A stretch of DNA of 64,000 bases from Citricoccus sp. K5 (GTDB lineage: Bacteria; Actinomycetota; Actinomycetes; Actinomycetales; Micrococcaceae): contig NZ_LR732817.1 in assembly GCF_902506195.1 (NCBI RefSeq), positions 823,147 through 887,146 of the forward strand, given 5' to 3'. The notes beneath the pieces are model-generated. The model worked only from the letters and a program-made list of their open reading frames with translations. It did no database searches and was not told the origin of the DNA. Both the position numbers and the translations under genes were made by a program. Below are positions 1 to 9,520 of this stretch, in pieces. Every line of letters begins with the position of its first letter. The first letter of the stretch is position 1.

Positions 1-3000
1 CACCGGCACCGCGTCCTCCTCGGACGCCCACGGCTCCAGGCGCGTGGCGGCCCCGGCCATCGGCGTATGGGCGAGGGACCGGTGCGGTGCCGAGGCGACC
101 TCTTCCAGGAAGACCAGCCAGCGGTCCATCAGTCCGCGGACGGCCGCGGCGCTGAACAGCGAGCTGTTGTACTCCAGCACGGCGTCCACGGTGGGGTCGT
201 CACCACCGCGGGGACGGAGGGTGATGGACAGGTCCAGTTTGGCGTGGCCGGTGGATTCCGAGGGCAACGGCGTGGCCGTGACGCCGGGAAGCTCCGGCAC
301 CAGGTCGGTGGGCTCCTCGACCGAGAGCATGGTCTGGAACAGCGGATGACGGCCCAGCCGGCGTTCGGGGGAGAGCTCCTCCACGATCTGCTCGAAGGGC
401 ACCTGTTCGTCCTCCAGCGCCTCCAGCGTGACCTGACGGGCCAGGTCCACGGCCTCTGCGAAGCTGAGCCGGCCCTCCTGCAGTGACAGCCGCAGCGGAA
501 GGGTGTTGACGAAGAACCCCACCATGTCCAGCACGTCCGGGTCGGAGCGGCCGGCGGAGGGTGAACCGATGACGAGGTCGTCGCCGGCCCCGATGCGGTA
601 CAGGTACGCGGCCAGGGACGCCAGCCAGGCGTGGAAGCCACTGGCGGAACGGCCGGAGGCCACCCGGCCCAGGCGGCCGGCCAGCTCACCGGGAATCTCG
701 AAGCGGTACTGGGCCGCCGGCTGTGCACCGGTGTCCCGCCGCCGTCCGTCGGCCGGGAGGTCCAGCTCCTGGGGTGCGCCGTCCAGCCGGTGGACCCAGC
801 GGGCCAGGGCTTCCGGCCCGGTGCCGTCGGCCACCTGGCGCCGGGCGACGTCGGCCATCTGCACCCGCAGCGGCCGGCTCAGGGCGAGACCCGAGGAGAC
901 CCGGGCCGCATAGGCCGTGGCGAGGTCGCGGACCAGGGGCCGCAGTGACGCCCCGTCAGTGGCGATGTGGTGGATGACCAGCTCCAGCCGCCAGCTCTGC
1001 TCACCCTCCGGGATCAGCGCTGCCCGCAGGGGCGGCTCGTGGGTGAGGTCGAATCCGGCCGTGATGTCCACGGGGCCGTCATCGAACAGCCGATCCGGCA
1101 CGGGGCCGACGCGCTGCACGGGTGAGCCCTGCACTGACGGGTAGACGGTCCGCAAAACCTCGTGGCGCCCGACGACGTCCCGCAAGGCGGCCTCCAGGGC
1201 ATCCGGTTCCAGAGCCCCCTCCAGGCGCATCCGCACCACCACGTTGTACTCGGCGGTGCCCGATTCCAGTTGGTTGAGGAACCACAACCGGGCCTGGCCC
1301 GCGGTCGGCGGCAGCGGAGCTGCCGGGTCATGGGGGTGGGCGTCCACCCACTGGCTGAGGGACACGGTCCCGGCAGATCCGTCCGATCCGGCCGATGTCT
1401 CGACGTCCCGGACCTCGGACCCGTCCCCGCCGGCGGCGGCGAGCATCAGCGCCGGCGTGGGCGCCTCGAACACCGTCCGCAGGGGCAGGTGCAGCCCGGC
1501 CTCCTGCTGCAGGCGTCCCACCAGGGTGACCGCCAGCAGGGAGTGGCCGCCCAAGGCGAAGAAGTCATCGTCCATGCTGACCTCCGTGACGCCGAGCACC
1601 TCGCCCATCACCGAGCACACGGCACGCTCCGCCTCCGTGACGGGCGCCGTGGAAGAGGCTCCGGCCGTTCCATCTCGGAGGTCCGCCAGGGGATCCGGCA
1701 GGGCCGCCTCATCGATCTTCCCGTGGGCGGTCAAGGGCACCACCGGGATCGTCATCGCCCGGGTGGGCACCAAGTAGGGAGGAAGTTCCAGGGCAGCAGC
1801 CCGACGAGCCTCGTCAGGGTCCCGGGAGCCGACCAGCCAGGCCGCCAGCTGTTCGGTCCCGGAGCCACCGGGGGCCACCACCCGCACAATGGCGGACGTC
1901 ACCCCGTCCAGCCGCTCCAGCACGGCCTCGACCTCGGCCGGTTCGATCCGGTAGCCGCGGATCTTGACCTGGCTGTCGTTGCGGCGCAGGAACTCCAGGG
2001 ACCCGTCAGCCGATCGGCGCACCAGGTCCCCGGTCCGGTACATCCGGGCGCCCGGGTCCTGGGCGAAGGGGTCGGCCACGAACCGGGCCGCCGTCTCCCC
2101 GGGGCGACCACGGTAGCCGTGGGCCTCGGCCGGCCCGCTCAGGTACAGCTCACCGGCGACACCCGGGGGGACCGGGGCGAGGGTGGAGTCGAGGACGCGT
2201 GCGGTGAGGTTCGCCACGGGGGAGCCCAGATGAGGGCGGCCGGACTCGATGGGTGCCATGAAAGCGTCCACCGTGAATTCGCTGGGACCGTACAGGTTCC
2301 AGCCGTGGAGCACGGGGGATGCGGCCACGCGATCCCACAGGGCGGCGGGCAGGGGTTCCCCGCCCAGGGCCAGCAGCAGGGTACGGTCCTGCTCCTGGAG
2401 AACGTCCTCGAGCCCGATGGCGAGCAATTGCTGGGCGTAGGAGGGAGTGGTCTCCACGACGTCCACGGTGGCCAGCGCCTCCACCACGGCCTGGGCGTCC
2501 ACCCGCTCCGCCTCCGAGGGCAGGACGAGGGTGGTCCCGGCCACGAGCCACAGGATCGGGTCCCAGGCGGCGTCGAAGCCCAGTCCCGTCAGGTGCAGCA
2601 TGCGGGGCAGGTCCGGAGCGCCGAGCTGCTGGCCGGCGTCGATGATGGTGCGCCGATGGTGCGCCAGGAGATTGGCCAGGGCACGGTGCGGTACCTGCAC
2701 GCCCTTGGGCGTGCCCGTGGTGCCGGAGGTGTGGACCAGGTAGGCGGTGTCCTCGAGACCGGGCGTGGCCGGCAGCGGCCGCCGACTCCGGGCACCGGCG
2801 GTGCGGAGCGTGTCCGGCCCCACCCGGGGCGGATCCGCGTCGGGAGCGTCTTCACCGATCACCAGCCGCGGCGCGGCGCTGGTGGTGATGTGCGCGATCC
2901 GGGCGGCCGGATAGGAGACGTCCACTGGCACCGCGACCGCGCCGACGCGCAGGGTGGCCAGCATGCTGACCAGTGCCTGGGCGGACCGCGGCAGGCAGAC

Positions 3001-6000
3001 CAGCACCCGGTCGCCGGGGTCCACCCCGTGGGCCACGAGGCCACCGGCCACCTGGTCGACGGCCTCCAGCAGCTCGCCGAAGGTCATCCGTCCGGCGTCG
3101 TCCTGCACGGCTGTCTCCTGGGCATGGCGTGCGGCAGACCGTTCGAAGGTCTCCAGAAGGGTGCTGGGCGCCGGTACGGACGGCCCCTGTCCCCATTCCT
3201 CCAGCCGGTTGCGCGTGGCCGGTCCCACCGTGTCGAGCTCGGACAGGTGGCGCTGCGCCGAGGTGGCCAAGGCCGTGAGCACCCGGTCCAGGGCGTCGAG
3301 GATCCGCTGGCCCGTGCCGGGCTCGAACAGGGCGCGGTCGTAACCCAGCACCACCTGCAGCTGCCCGTCCTCACCCTCGGGGGTGCTGACATCGATCATC
3401 AGGTCCGTCTTGACTCCGGCGCTCGTCATCTGGGCGGGCACGGTGACGTTGACCCCGTCCAGGTCCAGCACCGCCGGCGGGGTGTTCTGCAGCGTCAGCA
3501 TCACCTGGAACACCGGGTGGCGTCCGGCCACCCGGGGCGGGTTCACCGCATCGACCACGGCATCGAAGGGCAGGTCCTGGTGTCCGTAGGCCCGGGTATT
3601 GGCCTCCCTGACCCGCTCCAGCACCTGGATCAGCGTCGGATTGTTGGCCACGTCCGTGCGCAGCACGAGGGTGTTGACGAAGAAGCCGACCAGGGGTTCC
3701 AGCGCCGGGTCACCACGGCCCGCGACGGGTGTGCCCACGACGATGTCGTCCCCGGCGCCGTGCTGCCTCAGGGTCACGGCGACGGCGGACTGAAGCACCA
3801 TGAAGAGGCTGCTGCGGTGCTGGGCGGCCAGGTGCCGCAGGGCGGCGTGACGAGCCGGATCCACGGGAAGGTGGACCTCGCCCATACCAGACGGTGCCCC
3901 CTCTTCGCCGCGTGCTCGGTCCCGGGGCAGCTCGATCTCGGCGGGGGCGTCCTGCAGGGCCTGCTGCCAGTACTCGTGCATCTGACGAGGGAATGCTTCG
4001 CCGTCCCCGAGGAGCTCGCGCTGCCACAGGGTGAAATCGGCGTAGGACACAGCCAGATCCGGCAGCTCGGCGGCACGGCCGTTCCGGCGCGCCGCGTAGT
4101 AGGCGGCGAGGTCCTGGGCGAAGGGAGCCAGGGACCATCCATCCGTGGCGATGTGGTGCATGACCACCACCAGGGTGTGCACCTGCTCCTCCGTCTGCAG
4201 CAGGACGGCCCGCAGGGGAGTCTGGGTGGTGATGTCGAAGGGACGCTCCGCCTCAGCCTGGACGGCGGCGTCGAGACTGGCAGCGGGGATGCGCACCGCG
4301 GTGAAGGGTGGCGCGCCCGCCTCGGCGCCGAGCACCTGCTGCACCGGTTCGCCGTCCAGCAGGGGGAAGACGGTGCGCAGGGGTTCATGCCGCCCGACCA
4401 CATCCTCCAGGGCCCCGCGCAGGGCATGGGCGTCCAGGTCTCCGGTCAGCTGCAGTACCAGCGGCACGTTGTAGGCCGCCGAGTCCGGGTCCATCCGGTT
4501 CAGGAACCAGAGCCGCCGCTGTGTCAGGGAGACAGGCAGCCGCTCGGGGCGCTCCATCGGCTGGAGTGTCAGTGGACTCGCGGTGTCGCGACGTTCTCCG
4601 AGTCGCCGGTCCAGGGCACCCACCGTGGGGCACTCGAAGATGTCCCGCACCGCCACCGGCATACCCAGTTCGGCCGTCAGGACCGCCGCGAGGCGGGTGG
4701 CCAGCAGTGAATGTCCGCCCACGGCAAAGAAATCGTCGTCCAGGCCCAGCCCGGTGCCGGTGGCATCGTGGCCGAGCACTTCGGCGAACGCGGCGGCGAT
4801 CCGGCACTGGCGTGCCGTGCTCGGTCGCTGGGCCTCATCCAGGACGCCCGTGGAGGAGGATGCGTCGAGGGGATCGGGCAGGCGGAGTCGGTCGAGCTTC
4901 CCGTTCGTCGTGAGGGGCAGATGCTCCAGCACCATCACGGTGCCGGGAACCATGTAATCCGGCAGTGCCTGCCGCAGGCGTTCCCGGACGGTGACTCCGT
5001 CCGGCAGGCCCGGGGAGTCCGGATCGGTCAGCGTGACGTAGCCGGCCAGCCGGGCCGTATCGTCCCGGCCGTGCACCACGACGGCGGCCTGCGCCACCCC
5101 GTCCTGACGCTGCAACGCGCCCTCGATTTCACCGATCTCCACGCGGTAGCCGCGGATCTTGACCTGGTCGTCCAGTCGCCCGAGGAACCGGACCGAGCCG
5201 TCATGCCGGAGCCGTACGACATCGCCGGTGCGGTACATCCGTGAGCCGTCGGCCGCGAAGGGGTCCGCCACGAAGCGTGCCGCGCTGAGGCCCGGCTGGC
5301 CCACGTAGCCGCGGGCCATATTGGCACCGGCCAGGTACAGCTCGCCGACGGCACGTTCGGGGACCGGTCGAAGGGCCGCATCCAGGATGTAGTGGCGGCT
5401 GTTGCGCACGGGACGGCCCAGGTGCGGTTGCGTCTCCGGCGTGATCTGGGCGACCAGGCTGTCCACGGTGGTCTCGGTGGGACCGTAGAGGTTCACCGCG
5501 TGGACCCCGTCCAGGGAGGCGAGGCGTTGCCAGACCTCAGGACCGACCTCCTCACCACCGACGGCGACCACGGTGGGATGGCCGTCCCGATCGAACAGCC
5601 CGGCGTCCAGCAACGTCTGCACGAAGGAAGGGGTGGTCTCGATCGAGTCGATCCGGTGGTCGATCAGGTAGTCGGCCAGTCGTTGCGGATCCCGCCGGAC
5701 CTCCTCGTCCACCAGGTGGAGCGGGTGACCCGCCAACAGCCACAGGAGCGGGTCCCAGGAGGCGTCGAAGGAGAGCCCGGAGGTGTGCGCCACCCTGGCA
5801 GGCCGTCCCAGCCGTCGCTCCGTGGGCTCGAACAACGTGCTGCGGTGGTCGAGGAAGAGGTTTCGCAGGGCCGCCCGGGGCACGCCGACCCCCTTGGGGC
5901 GTCCGGTGCTGCCGGAGGTGAAGATGATGTAGGCGAGGTCCTCATCGGTGACTCCGCCGACGGCGGGGACCAGCGCCAGCGGATCGTCTGTGCAGCGCCG

Positions 6001-7845
6001 CCAGGCCGGCTCGGTGTCAGCGTCGACGGTGAGGCATGGGACGTTCCAGTCGGCCCCGGCGGAGCGGTCGATGGCGGCCTGGCGACCCGTGGTCAGGAGC
6101 AGCAGGGGGCCGGCGTCCTCGATCATTCCGTGCACCCGCTCCACGGGATACGCGGGGTCCAGGGGCAGGTAGGCCGCCCCGGACTTCAGGACCGCCAGCA
6201 CCAGGACCGGCAGTTGCACTCCACGCTCCATGCGAACGGCGACGGCGTCGCCGCGGCCGATCCCACGGTGCAGCAGGTGGTGCGCCAGCCGATTCGAGGT
6301 GGAGTCCAGCTCCGCGAACGTCAACGCGCCGTCCGCCCCGACGACGGCGGTGGCCTCGGGGCGCGAGGCCACGGTGCGGGCGAAGGAGGCCAGGACCGTC
6401 TCGGCGGCGTCAGGATGTTGCGGACCGAGCCCGTCCTCCAGCAGCACCCCGGCCTCCTGCGGGAGCGTGACCGGGAGCTGGGACAGGGCGGTGCCCTGCT
6501 CGGCGGCGAGGAGACGGTCCAGGAAGGTGAGGAAGCGTTCGCCGTGGGCGTGCAGAGTGGAGGTGGTGTGCAGCTCGGCGTCGCCCTCGAGCAGCAGGGC
6601 AGCCTCGGCAGCGTCGCTGGTGAGCCCAGAGATCACGAAGGACAGATCGTGCACGGGCCCGGTCGAGAGGATGTGCACGGATCCGGTGGCCGCTCCGAGT
6701 CTCAGGTCCTCGACGAGGGGAAGCAGGTTGACCGAGGGGCCGACATGTCCGGGAGCACCGGGGAGCCGTCCCGGGTGGAACTGCTGGTGTGCCACCGTGC
6801 CGCGCAGGGCCTCGGCCGTGGAGGTCAACAGCGCGCCGACGGTCATCCCCGGGGTGGCTTCCACGGGCAGGGGAAGGATGGTGGAGAGCATGGACGGCGT
6901 CGACTTGGCGATCCGGCCCCGCCGTGCCGTGACGGGCAGTCCCACGGAGACCCGTTCATGTCCGGTGATCCGGGACAGGTAGTAGCCGATGGCGCCGATC
7001 AGCGTCCGGGAGGCATTCCGGCCCTGTTCGCGCAGGGAGACAGCCTGGTGACCGGCCAGGGGGATCCGGACGCGCACCACGTCGCGTGCCGGCCGTGTGG
7101 TGGTGCCCTCCAGGCCGTCCACCGTGGAGTCCCGCTGGAGGGTCTGGCGCCAGAACTCCTCGTCCCGCACGTACTGCTCGGACGACTCGTAGTCCTCGAT
7201 GGCGGCGAGCAGGTCCTGGTGCCGGGGGAACGGTGATGGGATCCGGGCGGCCGTCCGGGCGATCCGCCCCGCCAGGGCGCGCACCGGCAGGGCCCGGGGT
7301 ACCCGCTGCCGCAATTCGGTGTAGACGCGGGCCAGATAGTGCAGGGCCAGCACCGCAGAGTAGCCGTCGAGCTGGATGTGGTGAACGCGCTGGAAGAGCA
7401 GGGAACGGTCCGGAGACAACCGGAACAGCACGGCGCCGAACAGATCGCCCTGCTCGATCGGACGAGGGGTGGTCATCTCCCGCTCCATCCGGTCCCGCGC
7501 CTGCTGCCACGCCACCTCCACGTCGGGCTCCTGCTGGAGGTCCACGACGTGGAGGAGGTCTGCCGTCGGTTCGGGGCGGTCGAGCGTGGCGAAGGGGCCG
7601 GCGTCGTCCGCGGCGAAGCGCATCGACAACGCATCGATGTCCCGCACCGTCTTGGTCAGGGCCAGGGACAGGAGGTGGAGATCCACGGGGCCGGTGAGAT
7701 CGAGGTACTGCCCGATCTGGTAGGTCGGGTTCTCGGGATCCAACTGCTGCGCGTACCAGATGCCGTGCTGGGCCTCGGTGAGGGATAGCGCCTCGGACCT
7801 GTTCGGTCGAGCGTGTCCGGCGGGCGGTGTCTGGCGGTGGGGCAT
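1..7845 (-). CDS. nonribosomal peptide synthetase, C-A-T-C-A-T-C, 3' end beyond window
   Basis: Multimodular NRPS; 2615 residues are visible with no stop, and the gene leaves the window at its 3' end. Domains: C1 (residues ~20-440, HHxxxDG from H155), A1 (~470-970, TSGSTG near 643), T1 (GGHSL, phosphopantetheine Ser1046), C2 (H1230), A2 (~1550-2040, TSGTTG near 1706), T2 (Ser2102), C3 (H2292), then a linker that should lead to a third adenylation domain. Aligning A-domain core motifs to GrsA by eye gives the same pocket code for A1 and A2, D-A-D-E-A-G-L-V-D-(K); the acidic residues at 239, 278 and 331 suggest a basic substrate such as Arg, Orn or Lys (inference). It starts directly with a C domain, as EntF and DhbF do, so the acyl or aryl starter should come from another protein. 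No epimerase or thioesterase domain and no MbtH gene are in view. ATG at 7845 has AGGAG 12 bases upstream. Confidence 0.96.
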   Translation of the reverse strand, partial: MPHRQTPPAGHARPNRSEALSLTEAQHGIWYAQQLDPENPTYQIGQYLDLTGPVDLHLLSLALTKTVRDIDALSMRFAADDAGPFATLDRPEPTADLLHVVDLQQEPDVEVAWQQARDRMEREMTTPRPIEQGDLFGAVLFRLSPDRSLLFQRVHHIQLDGYSAVLALHYLARVYTELRQRVPRALPVRALAGRIARTAARIPSPFPRHQDLLAAIEDYESSEQYVRDEEFWRQTLQRDSTVDGLEGTTTRPARDVVRVRIPLAGHQAVSLREQGRNASRTLIGAIGYYLSRITGHERVSVGLPVTARRGRIAKSTPSMLSTILPLPVEATPGMTVGALLTSTAEALRGTVAHQQFHPGRLPGAPGHVGPSVNLLPLVEDLRLGAATGSVHILSTGPVHDLSFVISGLTSDAAEAALLLEGDAELHTTSTLHAHGERFLTFLDRLLAAEQGTALSQLPVTLPQEAGVLLEDGLGPQHPDAAETVLASFARTVASRPEATAVVGADGALTFAELDSTSNRLAHHLLHRGIGRGDAVAVRMERGVQLPVLVLAVLKSGAAYLPLDPAYPVERVHGMIEDAGPLLLLTTGRQAAIDRSAGADWNVPCLTVDADTEPAWRRCTDDPLALVPAVGGVTDEDLAYIIFTSGSTGRPKGVGVPRAALRNLFLDHRSTLFEPTERRLGRPARVAHTSGLSFDASWDPLLWLLAGHPLHLVDEEVRRDPQRLADYLIDHRIDSIETTPSFVQTLLDAGLFDRDGHPTVVAVGGEEVGPEVWQRLASLDGVHAVNLYGPTETTVDSLVAQITPETQPHLGRPVRNSRHYILDAALRPVPERAVGELYLAGANMARGYVGQPGLSAARFVADPFAADGSRMYRTGDVVRLRHDGSVRFLGRLDDQVKIRGYRVEIGEIEGALQRQDGVAQAAVVVHGRDDTARLAGYVTLTDPDSPGLPDGVTVRERLRQALPDYMVPGTVMVLEHLPLTTNGKLDRLRLPDPLDASSSTGVLDEAQRPSTARQCRIAAAFAEVLGHDATGTGLGLDDDFFAVGGHSLLATRLAAVLTAELGMPVAVRDIFECPTVGALDRRLGERRDTASPLTLQPMERPERLPVSLTQRRLWFLNRMDPDSAAYNVPLVLQLTGDLDAHALRGALEDVVGRHEPLRTVFPLLDGEPVQQVLGAEAGAPPFTAVRIPAASLDAAVQAEAERPFDITTQTPLRAVLLQTEEQVHTLVVVMHHIATDGWSLAPFAQDLAAYYAARRNGRAAELPDLAVSYADFTLWQRELLGDGEAFPRQMHEYWQQALQDAPAEIELPRDRARGEEGAPSGMGEVHLPVDPARHAALRHLAAQHRSSLFMVLQSAVAVTLRQHGAGDDIVVGTPVAGRGDPALEPLVGFFVNTLVLRTDVANNPTLIQVLERVREANTRAYGHQDLPFDAVVDAVNPPRVAGRHPVFQVMLTLQNTPPAVLDLDGVNVTVPAQMTSAGVKTDLMIDVSTPEGEDGQLQVVLGYDRALFEPGTGQRILDALDRVLTALATSAQRHLSELDTVGPATRNRLEEWGQGPSVPAPSTLLETFERSAARHAQETAVQDDAGRMTFGELLEAVDQVAGGLVAHGVDPGDRVLVCLPRSAQALVSMLATLRVGAVAVPVDVSYPAARIAHITTSAAPRLVIGEDAPDADPPRVGPDTLRTAGARSRRPLPATPGLEDTAYLVHTSGTTGTPKGVQVPHRALANLLAHHRRTIIDAGQQLGAPDLPRMLHLTGLGFDAAWDPILWLVAGTTLVLPSEAERVDAQAVVEALATVDVVETTPSYAQQLLAIGLEDVLQEQDRTLLLALGGEPLPAALWDRVAASPVLHGWNLYGPSEFTVDAFMAPIESGRPHLGSPVANLTARVLDSTLAPVPPGVAGELYLSGPAEAHGYRGRPGETAARFVADPFAQDPGARMYRTGDLVRRSADGSLEFLRRNDSQVKIRGYRIEPAEVEAVLERLDGVTSAIVRVVAPGGSGTEQLAAWLVGSRDPDEARRAAALELPPYLVPTRAMTIPVVPLTAHGKIDEAALPDPLADLRDGTAGASSTAPVTEAERAVCSVMGEVLGVTEVSMDDDFFALGGHSLLAVTLVGRLQQEAGLHLPLRTVFEAPTPALMLAAAGGDGSEVRDVETSAGSDGSAGTVSLSQWVDAHPHDPAAPLPPTAGQARLWFLNQLESGTAEYNVVVRMRLEGALEPDALEAALRDVVGRHEVLRTVYPSVQGSPVQRVGPVPDRLFDDGPVDITAGFDLTHEPPLRAALIPEGEQSWRLELVIHHIATDGASLRPLVRDLATAYAARVSSGLALSRPLRVQMADVARRQVADGTGPEALARWVHRLDGAPQELDLPADGRRRDTGAQPAAQYRFEIPGELAGRLGRVASGRSASGFHAWLASLAAYLYRIGAGDDLVIGSPSAGRSDPDVLDMVGFFVNTLPLRLSLQEGRLSFAEAVDLARQVTLEALEDEQVPFEQIVEELSPERRLGRHPLFQTMLSVEEPTDLVPELPGVTATPLPSESTGHAKLDLSITLRPRGGDDPTVDAVLEYNSSLFSAAAVRGLMDRWLVFLEEVASAPHRSLAHTPMAGAATRLEPWASEEDAVPV

Positions 7846-7922
7846 GGCAGTGGGTCTCCTGGTCTCAGCGGCGGGCGGTGACAGCCCGGAGGTCTCGGTC
7901 GGGGAAAGCTCTCAGGAGGGCA

Positions 7923-8162
7923 TCACTGCTGGAACTGGCCCAACTGCAGTCCGTTCAGCAGACCGCCCACGTCGAGCAGGGGGCCGTCCACCAGCGGTCC
8001 GTTGATGAGGGTGAGGCCGGCCACCACCGCCTGTGTCAACGAGACGGGATGGGCGCCGGTGATCAGGGCGTTCAGGGTCATCAGTGCTGCCACAGCCAGC
8101 ACGGCCAGCACGGCCCACTGGGCCGGGCGGGTGGACGGTCGGGTCATGGTGATTTCACTCAT
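7923..8162 (-). CDS. small membrane protein upstream of the NRPS, unknown function
   Basis: 79 residues, no family recognised. A short polar N terminus rich in Thr/Arg/Pro is followed by one clear membrane helix (about residues 17-37, Ala/Val/Leu rich), then a second, weaker hydrophobic stretch (about 45-60) and a Leu/Gly-rich tail ending in several Gln. The ATG at 8162 is preceded by AGGAG at a spacing of 8; an in-frame GTG at 8171 lies inside that ribosome binding site and is unlikely. The stop is 77 bases before the NRPS start on the same strand, with no terminator between, so co-transcription is likely. It could be an export or assembly partner for the peptide product, but this is inferred only from position. 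Confidence 0.7.
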   Translation of the reverse strand: MSEITMTRPSTRPAQWAVLAVLAVAALMTLNALITGAHPVSLTQAVVAGLTLINGPLVDGPLLDVGGLLNGLQLGQFQQ

Positions 8163-8260
8163 GGTCTTCACTCCTGGTGTTCCGGTGAGTACGCGCCCCG
8201 GGCGGGGCGTTGGTGAGTGTTCGGAGCGCGAGCGGGAACGGATGGCATATGGGACAGAAT

Positions 8261-8276
8261 GTGAACCACATCACAG
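8261..8276. promoter_or_regulatory. Crp/GlxR-type palindrome TGTGA-N6-TCACA
   Basis: Both half sites are perfect (TGTGA at 8261-8265, TCACA at 8272-8276, six bases between). This is the consensus of cAMP receptor family regulators, including actinobacterial Crp and GlxR. It lies between the divergent NRPS cluster and the PucR-type gene, roughly 100 bases from each start, so it could act on either or both. Confidence 0.6.
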
Positions 8277-8374
8277 GCCGCTGGGTGCTGGCCGCTGGCC
8301 GCACGGTGGCTCGCGGACGGCCGGACTGGACCTACAGTGAGAGCGTCAGGAAACGGTGCGGCGGAAAGGCGGTG

Positions 8375-9493
8375 GTGGGCGTGGATCCCGTGCGGGCCCT
8401 CGTTGAGTCGCTCGCGGCGGACGATGCCATCCTGGCCGAGACGGTCGAGACCCTCCGGGCCACGATCCCCGGTTATGAGCATGTCCCCGCCGAGTCCCTG
8501 GAGTCCTCTGCCCGCCGCAACCGGGCGCTGAGCATCCGCACCATCCTCGACGGTCTGGCCCCCGAGCCCGAGGGGATCGATGAGGCGGAGACGCTGACCG
8601 AGGAGCGGATGGCCCAGGGCGTCGAGATCGCCAGTGTGCTGGCCGGATTCCGTGCCTGCATGTCCATCATCCTGCGCCACCTGCTGGCCGCCGCCCCGCG
8701 CTTCGGGGTGCCGGTGGAGACAGCCCTGTCCTTCTCGACGTTGCTCTGGTCCCTGGGGGACGCCTTCACCACCCGCGCCGTGGTCTCCTATCGCGACCGC
8801 ACGATCGCCCAGGCCGTGGCCGATTCGGCCCGCCGTGCCCACTGGCTCGGCGCCGCCCTGGCGGGGAGTCTGGACCGGACCGCGTTGTTCGCCGGAGCCT
8901 CCGTCTTCGGGGTACCCCGGGACAGGCCGGTCCGGGCCCTCTGCGCGGACGGGGTATCGGTCTCCGCCCTCCAGGACTGGGCCGAGGAAGCCGGGGCCCA
9001 GGCCGTCGTCGTGCCGCAGGGCACGGGGGTCATCGGCATCCTCATCGGTGAGCCCGACGCCGGCCCGTGGCCTGCCGGGGTGACCATCGCCCTCGGTGCC
9101 CCGACGGTCCTGGGGGAGCTGCCCCGGTCCTTCGACGAGGCCACCCGGGTGTTGGCGTCCGCCCAGCGGGTGGGGGCGGACGGGGTCGTCGACGTGGATC
9201 GGCTCTCCTGGCGCATGGGCGTCTTCGCCAGTCCAGAGGCCACCGACCTGCTCGACGGGATCTACCTGGAACCGCTGCGGAAGGAGGGGGCCTTCGGCGA
9301 GCTGATCGTCGAGGCCCTGCACGCCTACCTGGGGCATCGGATGAACATCCCCGCGGCGGCCGAGTCCATCCCGATCCACGTCAACACCCTGCGGTACCGT
9401 CTCCGGCGCTACCGCGACCTCACTGGAGCCGACCTGGGGGACCTCAACACCCTCATCGAGGTCGCCTGGGCCCTCGCTGCCGACCCGGGCTGA
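8375..9493 (+). CDS. PucR-family transcriptional regulator
   Basis: About 372 residues. The C-terminal ~60 residues form the PucR-type helix-turn-helix (the NTLRYRLRRYRDLTG segment), and the middle region has the diverged GGDEF-like architecture of CdaR/PucR proteins; no N-terminal PucR purine domain is evident. PucR proteins usually control neighbouring catabolic genes, here most probably the ketone-body operon that follows on the same strand. The start is uncertain: GTG at 8375 or 8381 follows GGAAAGG, whereas an open frame back to 8210 lacks conserved sequence and would cover the Crp-type site. TACAGT at 8333-8338 is a possible -10 element. Confidence 0.85.
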   Translation: MGVDPVRALVESLAADDAILAETVETLRATIPGYEHVPAESLESSARRNRALSIRTILDGLAPEPEGIDEAETLTEERMAQGVEIASVLAGFRACMSIILRHLLAAAPRFGVPVETALSFSTLLWSLGDAFTTRAVVSYRDRTIAQAVADSARRAHWLGAALAGSLDRTALFAGASVFGVPRDRPVRALCADGVSVSALQDWAEEAGAQAVVVPQGTGVIGILIGEPDAGPWPAGVTIALGAPTVLGELPRSFDEATRVLASAQRVGADGVVDVDRLSWRMGVFASPEATDLLDGIYLEPLRKEGAFGELIVEALHAYLGHRMNIPAAAESIPIHVNTLRYRLRRYRDLTGADLGDLNTLIEVAWALAADPG

Positions 9494-9520
9494 GCGTGAC
9501 CTCGCTGCCGTGAGCACGTT

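Noticed and set aside
1162-4710. 1182-codon open frame on the plus strand opposite the NRPS
   Set aside because: The minus strand there encodes canonical C, A and T motifs in one frame; the plus frame is Gly/Gln/His-rich antisense of GC-rich coding DNA with no domain.
8163-8374. Iron-box (DtxR/IdeR-type) operator for the NRPS
   Set aside because: No TTAGGTTAGGCTAACCTAA-like palindrome is visible in the upstream region, despite the siderophore-like domain order.
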